Assembly: GCA_002420105.1 (NCBI GenBank)
Contig: DIHJ01000085.1
Span: 23,951-51,568 of the forward strand
Direction: 5' to 3'
Length of the DNA stretch: 27,618 nucleotides
Source: Nitrospira sp. UBA5699
GTDB taxonomy: Bacteria; Nitrospirota; Nitrospiria; Nitrospirales; Nitrospiraceae
This document shows, in pieces, positions 20,917 through 27,618 of this stretch. Numbering within the stretch: position 1 is the first letter of the stretch; the number at the start of each line of letters is the position of its first letter. The notes beneath the pieces were generated by a model. The model searched no databases, was not told the DNA's origin, and saw only the letters and a list, made by a program, of their open reading frames with translations. The position numbers and the translations under genes are program-made.

Positions 20917-20995
20917 GGGGCCGTCGTTCAGCCTGGTTTAGGACGCCAGATTGTCAATCTGGAGGTCGCGGGTTCAAATCCCGTCGGCCCCGCCA
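20917..20995 (+). tRNA. tRNA-Asp (GTC)
   Basis: A 79-base cloverleaf with perfect acceptor GGGGCCG/CGGCCCC, anticodon stem CCAGA/TCTGG around TTGTCAA (anticodon GTC, 20953-20955), T arm with GGTTCAAATC, discriminator G and encoded CCA. It lies 74 bases before tolQ. Confidence 0.97.
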
Positions 20996-21069
20996 TTTTC
21001 CCCAGCATTTGTTAGACTCCGTACGTAGGCGCGTGAACAGCTCATGCGGCCGGAAAAGGGTGTAGACCA

Positions 21070-21774
21070 ATGTTTCAGATCGGTTTGACCGGACTGCTGG
21101 GTTCGCTCGGGACCGTCTCGCAAATCGTTCTCCTGCTGCTCTTCGTCTTTTCCGTCGTATCCTGGGCGATCATCTTCACCAAGTGGCGGGCCTTTGCCGC
21201 GGCGGACCGTGAAGACCAGCAATTCATGGCGCTGCTGGCGAAGTCGAAGGATTTGGACGATCTCTGCCGCCAGGTCCGGCGGATGGAGTCGAGCCCCGCC
21301 GCCGTGCTGTTCGAGGGTGTGATGGATCGCGTGACCGGAATGCGCGGCCTGGGACAGGACGGCCCCGGCTCGGGAACGACGGACCGCCAGATCATCGAGC
21401 GAACGGCGTCGCATCTCTCCCACAGCCAGCTGTCCAAGCTCGAATCCTACCTGCCGTTTCTGGCGACCACCGGGAACATCACGCCGTTCGTGGGACTGCT
21501 CGGCACCGTGATGGGAATCATCGACGCGTTCCGCGAAATCGGCGCCCAGGGCACGGCCAGCATCGCGGCCGTTGCGCCCGGCGTCGCGGAGGCCTTGATC
21601 GCGACGGCGGCCGGCTTGTTCACGGCCATTCCCGCGGTCATTGCCTACAACTATTTCCTCACGCGCATCCGACGCACCGCATTCCGCCTGGATACGGTCA
21701 CCATCGAACTGATGGCATCCCTGTCGTCTCCTCCGGCCAAGGCAAAACCGGTTCCCGTCGGAGCGCAGCGATGA
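21070..21774 (+). CDS. tolQ: Tol-Pal proton channel subunit TolQ
   Basis: This 234-residue inner-membrane protein is the proton-channel scaffold of the Tol-Pal system (MotA/TolQ/ExbB family). It has an N-terminal membrane segment (about 17-38, IVLLLLFVFSVVSWAIIF), a large cytoplasmic loop, and two C-terminal segments including the family signature TGNITPFVGLLGTVMGIIDAF and ALIATAAGLFTAIPAVIAYNYF. It works with TolR to use the proton gradient to energise TolA. The tail is enriched in Pro/Ala/Lys. The ribosome site is AAGGGTG, about ten bases upstream. Its last four bases overlap tolR (ATGA). TolQ is favoured over ExbB because of the downstream tolB and pal. Confidence 0.95.
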   Translation: MFQIGLTGLLGSLGTVSQIVLLLLFVFSVVSWAIIFTKWRAFAAADREDQQFMALLAKSKDLDDLCRQVRRMESSPAAVLFEGVMDRVTGMRGLGQDGPGSGTTDRQIIERTASHLSHSQLSKLESYLPFLATTGNITPFVGLLGTVMGIIDAFREIGAQGTASIAAVAPGVAEALIATAAGLFTAIPAVIAYNYFLTRIRRTAFRLDTVTIELMASLSSPPAKAKPVPVGAQR

Positions 21775-22223
21775 CCTTCGAGTCGCGCCATCGTCGATTC
21801 ATGGCGGAGATCAACGTGATTCCGCTGGTCGACGTCGTGCTCGTCCTGCTCGTGATCTTTATGGTGACGGCGCCGATGTTGTATCGCGGGATGGACATCA
21901 ATCTGCCGAAATCCGCCACGAATACCATCAAGCCCGAAATGCGGACGGTGTTGACGATTGAAAAAGATCAGCGGCTCTATCTGGACAAGGATCCCGTCGG
22001 AATTGCGCAGCTGGAACAGAAGCTGAAAATCTTGAAGCACGAACATGCCGATGTCTCGCTCTACCTGCGGGCCGATCGGGAGGTGCCCTACGGCATCGTG
22101 GTGCAGGTGATGGACGGAGTGAAGAAGGCCGGGATCGAGAAGATCGGGATGGTGACGGATCCGGCCGGACCTGAGCATGTCGGAGGATCTTCGATTCCGC
22201 GCACGCCCTCTCGAAAGGGGTGA
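21771..22223 (+). CDS. tolR: Tol-Pal proton channel subunit TolR
   Basis: This 150-residue protein of the ExbD/TolR family has one membrane helix (about 18-37) with the key proton-carrying aspartate D21 in INVIPLVDVVLVLLVIFMV. The periplasmic part carries DINLPKSA, LYLRADREVPYGIVVQVMDGVKKAGI, the standard ExbD/TolR domain. The N-terminal basic stretch SRHRRF precedes the helix. It overlaps tolQ by four bases and the next gene by four bases (GTGA at 22220), so all three are translationally coupled. Confidence 0.95.
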   Translation: MTFESRHRRFMAEINVIPLVDVVLVLLVIFMVTAPMLYRGMDINLPKSATNTIKPEMRTVLTIEKDQRLYLDKDPVGIAQLEQKLKILKHEHADVSLYLRADREVPYGIVVQVMDGVKKAGIEKIGMVTDPAGPEHVGGSSIPRTPSRKG

Positions 22224-23269
22224 TTCCGGATGCGAGAAGAGGGGCGGAGGGTATGGTGGCTCCCGCACAGGTTCATTCGGCCCAGTGGCTCGATCAGGAG
22301 GCGCAGGACCGGTTAGGGCGGACGCTCACCATATCGTTGGTCCTGCATGTCGTGGTGCTGTTAGTGGTGTCGGGACTTCGGTTGGCTCCGCACGGCGAGC
22401 GGCCGTTGGCGGCGGTGGATGTCTCGCTGGTCAGCCTGCCGACGCCCGTGAAGACCGTCGAGGTGGCCAAGCCGGTTGAACCGGCCAAGCGGACCGAGCC
22501 GAAGCCGGTGCCCGCCCCCGTTGAGTCGAAGCCGGCTCCAACTCCCGCTCCGGCTCCACCGCTCAAGACCGCGGCGCCGGCCCCGACTCCGGCATTCATG
22601 CCGCCGCGCCCCAGTGTTGCGAAAGACATTCTCAAGGATCTGGAGTTGCCTCCCGATGCGCCGAAATTCGGGGAACTGACTCCCGCGAAATCGGTGGCGC
22701 AGCCGCAACCGCAGGCGCTCGCGAAGGTGAAGGTACCGGAGTTGCCGCGGATCCCGGACGTCACGCCGGAGCAGGCGGTCAAGACGCCTCCACGCACCTC
22801 GATCAGCGAGGATCTGGATCGCGAGCTGGAGGAAGAGCTCAAAAAGGTCAACGAGTTCAAGCCCGCGGCCAAACTGGACATTCCCAAAGAGGCGCCGGTC
22901 AAGCCGGCCCCCCAGCAGGCGGCGGCCGTTCCACAGGTGAAAGCGCCCCAGACGCAGTTGAAAACCTCCGGTTCGTCGGGAACCAATCCTTATTGGGGGC
23001 GCGTCGAGGCGATCATCAAGAGTCACTGGGAGCCGCCTCCCATCGATGTCACCGGGCAGACCTACAGCGCGGTCGTGAAATTCCGCTTTTATCGGAACGG
23101 GACGGTCAAGGACGTGGGGATTCAGCAGACGTCGGGAAACAGCTACTTCGATATGGCCGGCCAACGGGCCGTCCTGAAACCGCGACAGTTTCCGCCGTTT
23201 CCTGCCGAGATGACCGAGCCCTATCAGGATGTCGAAATGGTGTTTCGAGTAGGGGAGACCGCGGGATGA
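22220..23269 (+). CDS. tolA: TolA/TonB-family energy transducer
   Basis: This protein of up to 349 residues has an N-terminal membrane helix (about 37-56, TISLVLHVVVLLVVSGL), a long Pro/Ala/Lys-rich middle (about 75-250, with PAPAPPLK and PAPTPAF), and a TonB/TolA C-terminal domain (about 255-345: NPYWGRVEAIIKSHWEPPP, YSAVVKFRFYRNGTVKDVGI, MAGQRAVLKPRQFPPFP). It spans the periplasm and passes TolQR energy to TolB-Pal. The middle lacks the long helix of E. coli TolA and is more like TonB, but the position between tolR and tolB settles the name. The start may be GTG 22220 or ATG 22253 (GGAGG precedes). Confidence 0.85.
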   Translation: MIPDARRGAEGMVAPAQVHSAQWLDQEAQDRLGRTLTISLVLHVVVLLVVSGLRLAPHGERPLAAVDVSLVSLPTPVKTVEVAKPVEPAKRTEPKPVPAPVESKPAPTPAPAPPLKTAAPAPTPAFMPPRPSVAKDILKDLELPPDAPKFGELTPAKSVAQPQPQALAKVKVPELPRIPDVTPEQAVKTPPRTSISEDLDRELEEELKKVNEFKPAAKLDIPKEAPVKPAPQQAAAVPQVKAPQTQLKTSGSSGTNPYWGRVEAIIKSHWEPPPIDVTGQTYSAVVKFRFYRNGTVKDVGIQQTSGNSYFDMAGQRAVLKPRQFPPFPAEMTEPYQDVEMVFRVGETAG

Positions 23270-24609
23270 ATCGACGGAAGCTTGTCAGTACGGTGCTGGG
23301 CGGGGTGTTCCTCATCGCCGGTGCAATCGGTATTTTGGAGTCCGGTGCGGCGGACGTGTTCCTCGAAGCGACGCGCCCCGACTTCCAGAAGATTCCCCTC
23401 GGCGTGTTGGGCATCCAGAACAACGGAGGTCCCGAGTGGCTCGGCGGCCGCCTCGAGGAGGTCTTGAAGAAGGACCTGAAGCGGTCGCTGGTCTTTGAAT
23501 TGATGGATCTCCCGAGTTTGGGGATCAAGGTCCGCGATGTGGGCAACGGCGCGGGGAACGGACCGAAGGCCGTATTCAAGCAGGCCGCCGAGAACGGAGT
23601 CTCGGTGCTGGTATGGGGGAAGGCGGGCCTGAAAGAGGGAGAGAAAGACGCCGACGTCAACATGGAAGGGTTCGTGTACGACAGCGGAAGCGATGAAGTC
23701 GTGGGCGGGAAGCGCTATGTCGGGTCCCCGTCCGTCGTCCGGTTGATGGCGCACCGCTTCGCCGATGAACTCGTGTTTCGCTACACGGGCGAGCCCGGCA
23801 TTGCGCGCACGAAGATCGCCTATGTGTCCGCCCAAGGGGCGGCGCGCGAGCTGTTCGTCATGGATTATGACGGGTATGATGCACGGCAATTGACCGCCGA
23901 CGGGTTCTTGAATCTGATGCCCCGCTGGTCTCCGGATCGCCGGTTCCTCGTGTTTACCGCGTATCGCGATCGCAATACGCAGGATATCGACATGATCGAG
24001 CTGGCGACGGGAAAGCGGTGGACGCTGGTGTCGTTCGGCGGCTTAAACATCACGCCGGCCCTGTCCCCGGACGGGAATTTTCTGGCGTTTGCGTCGAGTC
24101 ACGAGGGCAATTCGGAGATTTATCGCCTGGATACGAGGACCAAAGCGCTGCAGCGCCTGACCGTGAATCCGGCCGGTGAGCTGTCGCCCTCATGGTCTCC
24201 CACTGGTAGAGAACTTGCTTTTGTTTCCGACCGTGGAGGGGGACCGCAAGTGTTCCTCATGAGCGCGGACGGCTCGAATGTACGCCGGTTGACGTTCGAG
24301 GGGGACTACAATGCCGCGCCAGCATGGTCTCCACGGGGCAACTGGATCGCCTATGTCTGCCGGACCACCCGCAAGGAGTACAAGCTCTGCGTGATCAGTC
24401 CCGACGGACAAAAGCGTATGCAATTGACTACAGGTGGGGGTGTCGACGATTCCCCCTCCTGGTCCCCAGACGGGCGTCACCTGGTGTTCAGCTCGACCGC
24501 CGACGGAAAAAGCCACATTTATATGATCGATGCCGACGGGAAGGACCTTGAACGGCTGACGTTCGACGGGACCCATAACAGCGCCCCGACGTGGTCCCCG
24601 GCGTCGTAG
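23266..24609 (+). CDS. tolB: periplasmic beta-propeller protein TolB
   Basis: This 447-residue protein has a signal peptide (about 1-28, VSTVLGGVFLIAGAIGILESGA) and the two-domain TolB layout. The N-terminal domain (about 30-170) contains IPLGVLGIQNNGGPEWLGGRL and VSVLVWGKAGL. The C-terminal propeller has at least six repeats of the W-S-P-D/T-G type, for example MPRWSPDRRFLVFTAY, PSWSPTGRELAFVSDRGG, PAWSPRGNWIAYVC and PSWSPDGRHLVFSST. It binds Pal at the outer membrane and TolA when energised. ATG 23266 overlaps the tolA stop by four bases (ATGA), confirming the start. Full length; no damage. Confidence 0.95.
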   Translation: MNRRKLVSTVLGGVFLIAGAIGILESGAADVFLEATRPDFQKIPLGVLGIQNNGGPEWLGGRLEEVLKKDLKRSLVFELMDLPSLGIKVRDVGNGAGNGPKAVFKQAAENGVSVLVWGKAGLKEGEKDADVNMEGFVYDSGSDEVVGGKRYVGSPSVVRLMAHRFADELVFRYTGEPGIARTKIAYVSAQGAARELFVMDYDGYDARQLTADGFLNLMPRWSPDRRFLVFTAYRDRNTQDIDMIELATGKRWTLVSFGGLNITPALSPDGNFLAFASSHEGNSEIYRLDTRTKALQRLTVNPAGELSPSWSPTGRELAFVSDRGGGPQVFLMSADGSNVRRLTFEGDYNAAPAWSPRGNWIAYVCRTTRKEYKLCVISPDGQKRMQLTTGGGVDDSPSWSPDGRHLVFSSTADGKSHIYMIDADGKDLERLTFDGTHNSAPTWSPAS

Positions 24610-24699
24610 CCGTCCGGAGGGGTGAAACGACATCGAACTTCAAGCGATCACACGATGACCAACAACTACATGACCAACTACGAGAGAGGAGAAGCCGGC

Positions 24700-25419
24700 A
24701 TGGGCACACGATCACTGAGCATGATGATGGCACTGCTCGCCAGCGTTGCGCTGGCGGGCATGCCGGGCTGTTCGAAGAAGTCGGTTCAATCCGGAGGCGA
24801 TACGCAATCGTCACAACAGAGCACCGCGAAGAGCGGGAGCATGGACAGCGCGCGATCCGGCGTGGGCAGCTTCCCGGATACCAGCATGCAGTCCGGAGGC
24901 TCGGGGCTGAGGGGTCTGGATAAGAATCCGGCCGAAGAGCGCATCGGAAGCGGATCGGGGAGCGAAATGGGCGGGTTGGGCGGCCCCGGCAGCGGGACCA
25001 TGCTGGCCAAGGCCGATCCGTCCGGTGCCTCCAAGCGACAGCTCGAGGAGATGCGTGCGGAGGCGGCTGCGTCGGCCGCCGCCGGATTGCGCGACGTGTT
25101 TTTCGGGTACGACAGCTGGACGATCTCGGAGGAGGGGCGGCAGGCGCTGGCCCGCGATGCCGAATGGATGAAAGCCAACACCGGCGCGGCGGTCAAAGTC
25201 GAGGGACATTGCGACGAGCGCGGAACCTCGGCGTATAATCTGGTCCTGGGAGAGAAGCGCGCGAAAGCCGTGCGCAACTATCTCGTGGAACTCGGCGTGA
25301 GCGCCAACCGGCTGTCGGTCGTGTCGTACGGCAAGGAGCGTCCGTTCTGCAACGAACACGCGGAATCCTGCTACCAGCAGAACCGGCGCGGACATCTGGT
25401 GGTGAAGTCGGGCAAGTAG
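24700..25419 (+). CDS. pal: peptidoglycan-associated lipoprotein Pal
   Basis: This 239-residue outer-membrane lipoprotein has a lipobox AGMPGC (C24). Residues 25-130 form a long Gly/Ser-rich spacer, longer than in enterobacterial Pal. The OmpA-like peptidoglycan-binding domain (about 135-235) shows FFGYDSWTISEEGRQAL, VKVEGHCDERGTSAYNL, LGEKRAKAVRNYL and LSVVSYGKERP. Two cysteines in PFCNEHAESCYQQNRRGH could form a disulfide absent in E. coli Pal. The start at ATG 24700 has AGAGAGGAG upstream; an open frame runs further up without support. It holds the outer membrane to the cell wall and is the TolB partner. Confidence 0.95.
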   Translation: MGTRSLSMMMALLASVALAGMPGCSKKSVQSGGDTQSSQQSTAKSGSMDSARSGVGSFPDTSMQSGGSGLRGLDKNPAEERIGSGSGSEMGGLGGPGSGTMLAKADPSGASKRQLEEMRAEAAASAAAGLRDVFFGYDSWTISEEGRQALARDAEWMKANTGAAVKVEGHCDERGTSAYNLVLGEKRAKAVRNYLVELGVSANRLSVVSYGKERPFCNEHAESCYQQNRRGHLVVKSGK

Positions 25420-25493
25420 AAGGCAAGCTCCCGCGGTGGGGGTGACTCCGTCGATCGCGGGCAAAAACGACCATGTCTCACGTAGGTGGTGCA

Positions 25494-27086
25494 ATGCAAA
25501 CGGCGTGGAATCTGCGGCGCATCGGGACGCTTTGTTGTCTGCTCTCGACCGGCTTCTTGATGAACGGCTGTGTCGCCCAACAGGCCGATCTGAAACAGAC
25601 GGAGCGGAATCTCCAGCAGAGGATCAAGCAATCCAACGAGGAGTTCCTGCAAACCCGCGCCAGACAGAGCCAGGAGATCACCGCATTGCGAGAGCAGGAA
25701 CTGCCCCAGCTGCGCGATCAACTCGACCGGGCGCAGCACCAGGCGCAGGAGATTCAAAAAGCCCAGGATGACATGAGACAGCGCTCGGCGGTGCTCGAGC
25801 AGCAGACCAGGAAGCTCGAACAGTTGGCGTCGAAGATGGATACCGAAAGCACGACGCGGTATGCCTGGGTGCAGAAGAGCCTTGAGGGCCAGGATGCCAA
25901 GAACAAAGAGGATCGCGACCGTCTTCGCGGCGAGGTCAACACACGGCTGGACGACATCAACCGACAGATGGAGCAGCTCCGCAAAGACGTGATCGAAGCG
26001 GTCAAGAACACCAACGCCGCGCTCGTGAAGAGCGTGGATGCCAAGCTGGACGAACATCGGAAGGCGTTGGCCGATAATCAAGCGAAGACGGACCAGTTGG
26101 CGGCCAAGTTCACGCAGTTCAGCCAGACGTTGACGGGGTTCCGGGAGTCCCTGACGGGGCTGAGCGAGCGGGTCGCGCAAGATGAGCAGGCGAACAAGGC
26201 GCTGGCCGCCAAGGTGGAGGCCGACACCAAAGCCTCGACGGCGCACATCAACGAGACCACCAAGGTGATGACGGGGCATTTGGGGGAGGTCAACAAGAGC
26301 GTGTCGGCTGTCGCGCAGAAGCTGGCCGCCCGTTTCGACGAGCAGGCGAACGAGATGAGCAAGAACGTGGCCTCGGTTGCCCAGCGGCTGGAGGCTCGTG
26401 CGACCGAGCAGGACCGTCGTCTTGACGCCCTTGCCAGAACGGTCGATCAGGTCTCCCAGGATGTCCATGCGCGCGGGGGAAACAATAAGGCCGGCTCTCG
26501 TCCGCAGGCCGCGAAGTCCGCGCAGCAGTCAGCCGTCGTGCCCGTGCCGGATCCGGGTCCGTCGCGCGCGCCGGAGCAGGTCGCGGCGATGCATCCGCAA
26601 GATGCCGAGGCGTCGACTCAGCCGGCGGAGCGAGCGGGAGGGGCGGAAGATGCGACGGAGCCTGCGCCGGCTGCGGCGGTCGCCGCCTCCCGTCCGGCCG
26701 AACGCTCCGATAAGGCGGAATACGAACGTCTGTTGGGTCTGTTCCGGGACGGCAATCTGGAGGAGGCCCGGCACGGCTTCTCGGCGTTCCTGACCGAGTA
26801 TCCGAATTCCGATCTGGCCCCCAATGCGCGCTATTGGCTCGGCGAATCCCATTACGGTAAGAAGGACTACAGGCAGGCGATCGATTCGTACGATCGGGTG
26901 GAACTCGACTACCCCCAGAGCGAAAAGGTGCCGGCCGCCATTCTCAAGAAAGGCTACGCCTATCTCGCGCTCAAGGACAAGAAGCGGGCCTCGTCGGCCT
27001 TCAAGCAGGTCGTGACCTTGTATCCCAAGAGTCCCGAGGCCGGGAAAGCGCACGACAAGCTCACTCAGCTAAAGGAGTCGCGATAA
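25494..27086 (+). CDS. CpoB/YbgF-type TPR lipoprotein with long coiled coil
   Basis: This 530-residue lipoprotein has a lipobox MNGC (C26). Residues about 35-340 form a very long coiled coil with repeated Q/E/K heptads (LKQTERNLQQRIKQSNEEF, LRGEVNTRLDDINRQMEQL), then a Pro/Ala linker (about 345-425). The end is the YbgF/CpoB TPR domain (about 427-528: YERLLGLFRDGNLEEARHGF, NARYWLGESHYGKKDYRQAI, KKGYAYLALKDKKRASSAF). CpoB couples cell-wall synthesis to Tol-Pal action in E. coli, where it is about 260 residues, so this one is twice as long. ATG 25494 was chosen because AGGTGG precedes it; ATG 25473 lacks a ribosome site. Another CpoB-like gene follows after six bases. Confidence 0.85.
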   Translation: MQTAWNLRRIGTLCCLLSTGFLMNGCVAQQADLKQTERNLQQRIKQSNEEFLQTRARQSQEITALREQELPQLRDQLDRAQHQAQEIQKAQDDMRQRSAVLEQQTRKLEQLASKMDTESTTRYAWVQKSLEGQDAKNKEDRDRLRGEVNTRLDDINRQMEQLRKDVIEAVKNTNAALVKSVDAKLDEHRKALADNQAKTDQLAAKFTQFSQTLTGFRESLTGLSERVAQDEQANKALAAKVEADTKASTAHINETTKVMTGHLGEVNKSVSAVAQKLAARFDEQANEMSKNVASVAQRLEARATEQDRRLDALARTVDQVSQDVHARGGNNKAGSRPQAAKSAQQSAVVPVPDPGPSRAPEQVAAMHPQDAEASTQPAERAGGAEDATEPAPAAAVAASRPAERSDKAEYERLLGLFRDGNLEEARHGFSAFLTEYPNSDLAPNARYWLGESHYGKKDYRQAIDSYDRVELDYPQSEKVPAAILKKGYAYLALKDKKRASSAFKQVVTLYPKSPEAGKAHDKLTQLKESR

Positions 27087-27091
27087 CCATA

Positions 27092-27618
27092 ATGGAGACC
27101 ATCACGAGACTTGTCGGAGCGGGGCTGGTGGCGGGAGCGGCGTTTCTGGTCGCCGGTTGCGCCAAACATGCGGATTTCGTCGAACTGCGCGACCATATGG
27201 CGACGATGGCGAAGTCGCAGGATCAGGATCAGAAGCGGCTGGACGCTTTGCAGCGCCGGATGGAATCGCTGGAGCGCGTCAAAGACATCGAACCGACGGG
27301 GAAGTCCAAGTTCGACGAACTGTCGGCTCGCCTGCAAAAGCTGGAAGCGCGCGTCGCCAGGCTCGATGAAGGCTCGGTCGCCGCGGTCCTGCCGAAGAGC
27401 GAACCGGTTTCGCCCGATGCGGCGCGTCCGGTCAAGCCGCAGAAGCCGGGCGGCGCAAGCGAAGGCGGTTCGATCGTGCCGAATGTTCCCGCGATCACCC
27501 CTACGTCCGCGTTCAATCTCTCCTATAACGACTATCTGAACGGGAAATACGACCTGGCCGTGGCGGGGTTTCAACGGTTCGTCAAGGATTTCCCCGGAAC
27601 GTCGCTGACGCCGAACGC
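27092..27618 (+). CDS. cpoB: second CpoB/YbgF-type lipoprotein, cut by window end
   Basis: The open frame from ATG 27092 runs off the right edge without a stop (175 residues visible). It begins with a signal peptide and lipobox VAGC (C23), followed by a short coiled coil (about 28-95, ELRDHMATMAKSQDQDQKR, KFDELSARLQKLEARVARL), a Pro-rich linker and the start of the YbgF TPR domain: AFNLSYNDYLNGKYDLAVAGF then VKDFPGTSLTPNA. This matches the tol-pal system protein YbgF pattern better than the preceding gene. It begins six bases after the stop of the previous CpoB-like gene and so is in the same operon. The C-terminal repeats lie outside the window. Confidence 0.88.
   Translation, partial: METITRLVGAGLVAGAAFLVAGCAKHADFVELRDHMATMAKSQDQDQKRLDALQRRMESLERVKDIEPTGKSKFDELSARLQKLEARVARLDEGSVAAVLPKSEPVSPDAARPVKPQKPGGASEGGSIVPNVPAITPTSAFNLSYNDYLNGKYDLAVAGFQRFVKDFPGTSLTPN

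Noticed and set aside
19700..20995. xerD next to two tRNA genes, as in a genomic island with integrase and attachment site
   Set aside because: The recombinase has the length and motifs of housekeeping XerC/XerD, and no duplicated tRNA end was seen.
21011..21017. GTTAGAC heptamer just after tRNA-Asp, matching an attC right end
   Set aside because: No complementary left arm or inner stem is present within 150 bases upstream, where the tRNA lies; a chance match.

Overview
The window looks like chromosomal DNA of a GC-rich Gram-negative bacterium. A double-membrane envelope is shown by a complete tolQ-tolR-tolA-tolB-pal cluster with CpoB/YbgF-type proteins, and by many lipoproteins and signal peptides. 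From remembered protein resemblance (DUF5069, PII-like, CpoB and Pal variants) I would guess Nitrospirota, genus Nitrospira. That is inference and could not be tested here.

Region 1, about 1-3916, is accessory. After an OsmC-family gene come four small two-gene modules of toxin-antitoxin type: an antitoxin-like gene with MazF/PemK, DUF4258 with DUF2283, a TIGR02574-like component with ParE/RelE, and DUF433 with DUF5615 PIN-like. There is also one unrecognised membrane protein. Two boundaries (1069-1130 and 1626-1684) are complete integron attC sites with GCCTAAC...GTTAGSC ends and a folded stem in which the extra unpaired bases sit at matching places. Half-sites lie at 453-459 and 2512-2538. 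The left part is therefore best read as a fragment of a mobile integron cassette array; no integrase gene is visible. The MazF gene carries a probable one-base deletion, and the membrane-protein gene contains a run of eleven C.

Region 2, 3966-8944, holds DUF5069 with an orphan PII-like protein, a DUF72 protein, a response regulator-GGDEF-EAL protein that probably degrades cyclic-di-GMP, an FAD/NAD(P)H oxidoreductase, and a small secreted Pro/Ala- and Gly/Lys-rich protein behind a good sigma-54 promoter match and ending at a clear terminator.

Region 3, 8993-13574, is mostly on the minus strand. It has two paralogous 143-residue proteins of unknown function flanking a secreted proline-rich protein, a PilZ protein (plus strand), a 54-residue CxxC protein, an NlpC/P60-like lipoprotein, and a translationally coupled pair: a coiled-coil lipoprotein and an exported SUMF1-fold protein. 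Both paralogs appear to be leaderless.

Region 4, 13707-20617, holds a glyoxalase II-like metallo-hydrolase, an exported bifunctional-nuclease-domain protein, a small secreted protein, a methyltransferase, trpS, an M50 protease, an LpoA-like TPR plus periplasmic-binding protein, and a divergent xerD.

Region 5, 20718-27618, has tRNA-Val(TAC), tRNA-Asp(GTC) and the Tol-Pal operon. This ends in two tandem CpoB/YbgF-type lipoproteins, one with a very long coiled coil and the second cut by the window end. Together these genes build the trans-envelope machine that keeps the outer membrane attached during division. The upstream LpoA-like gene may act on the same cell-wall process.
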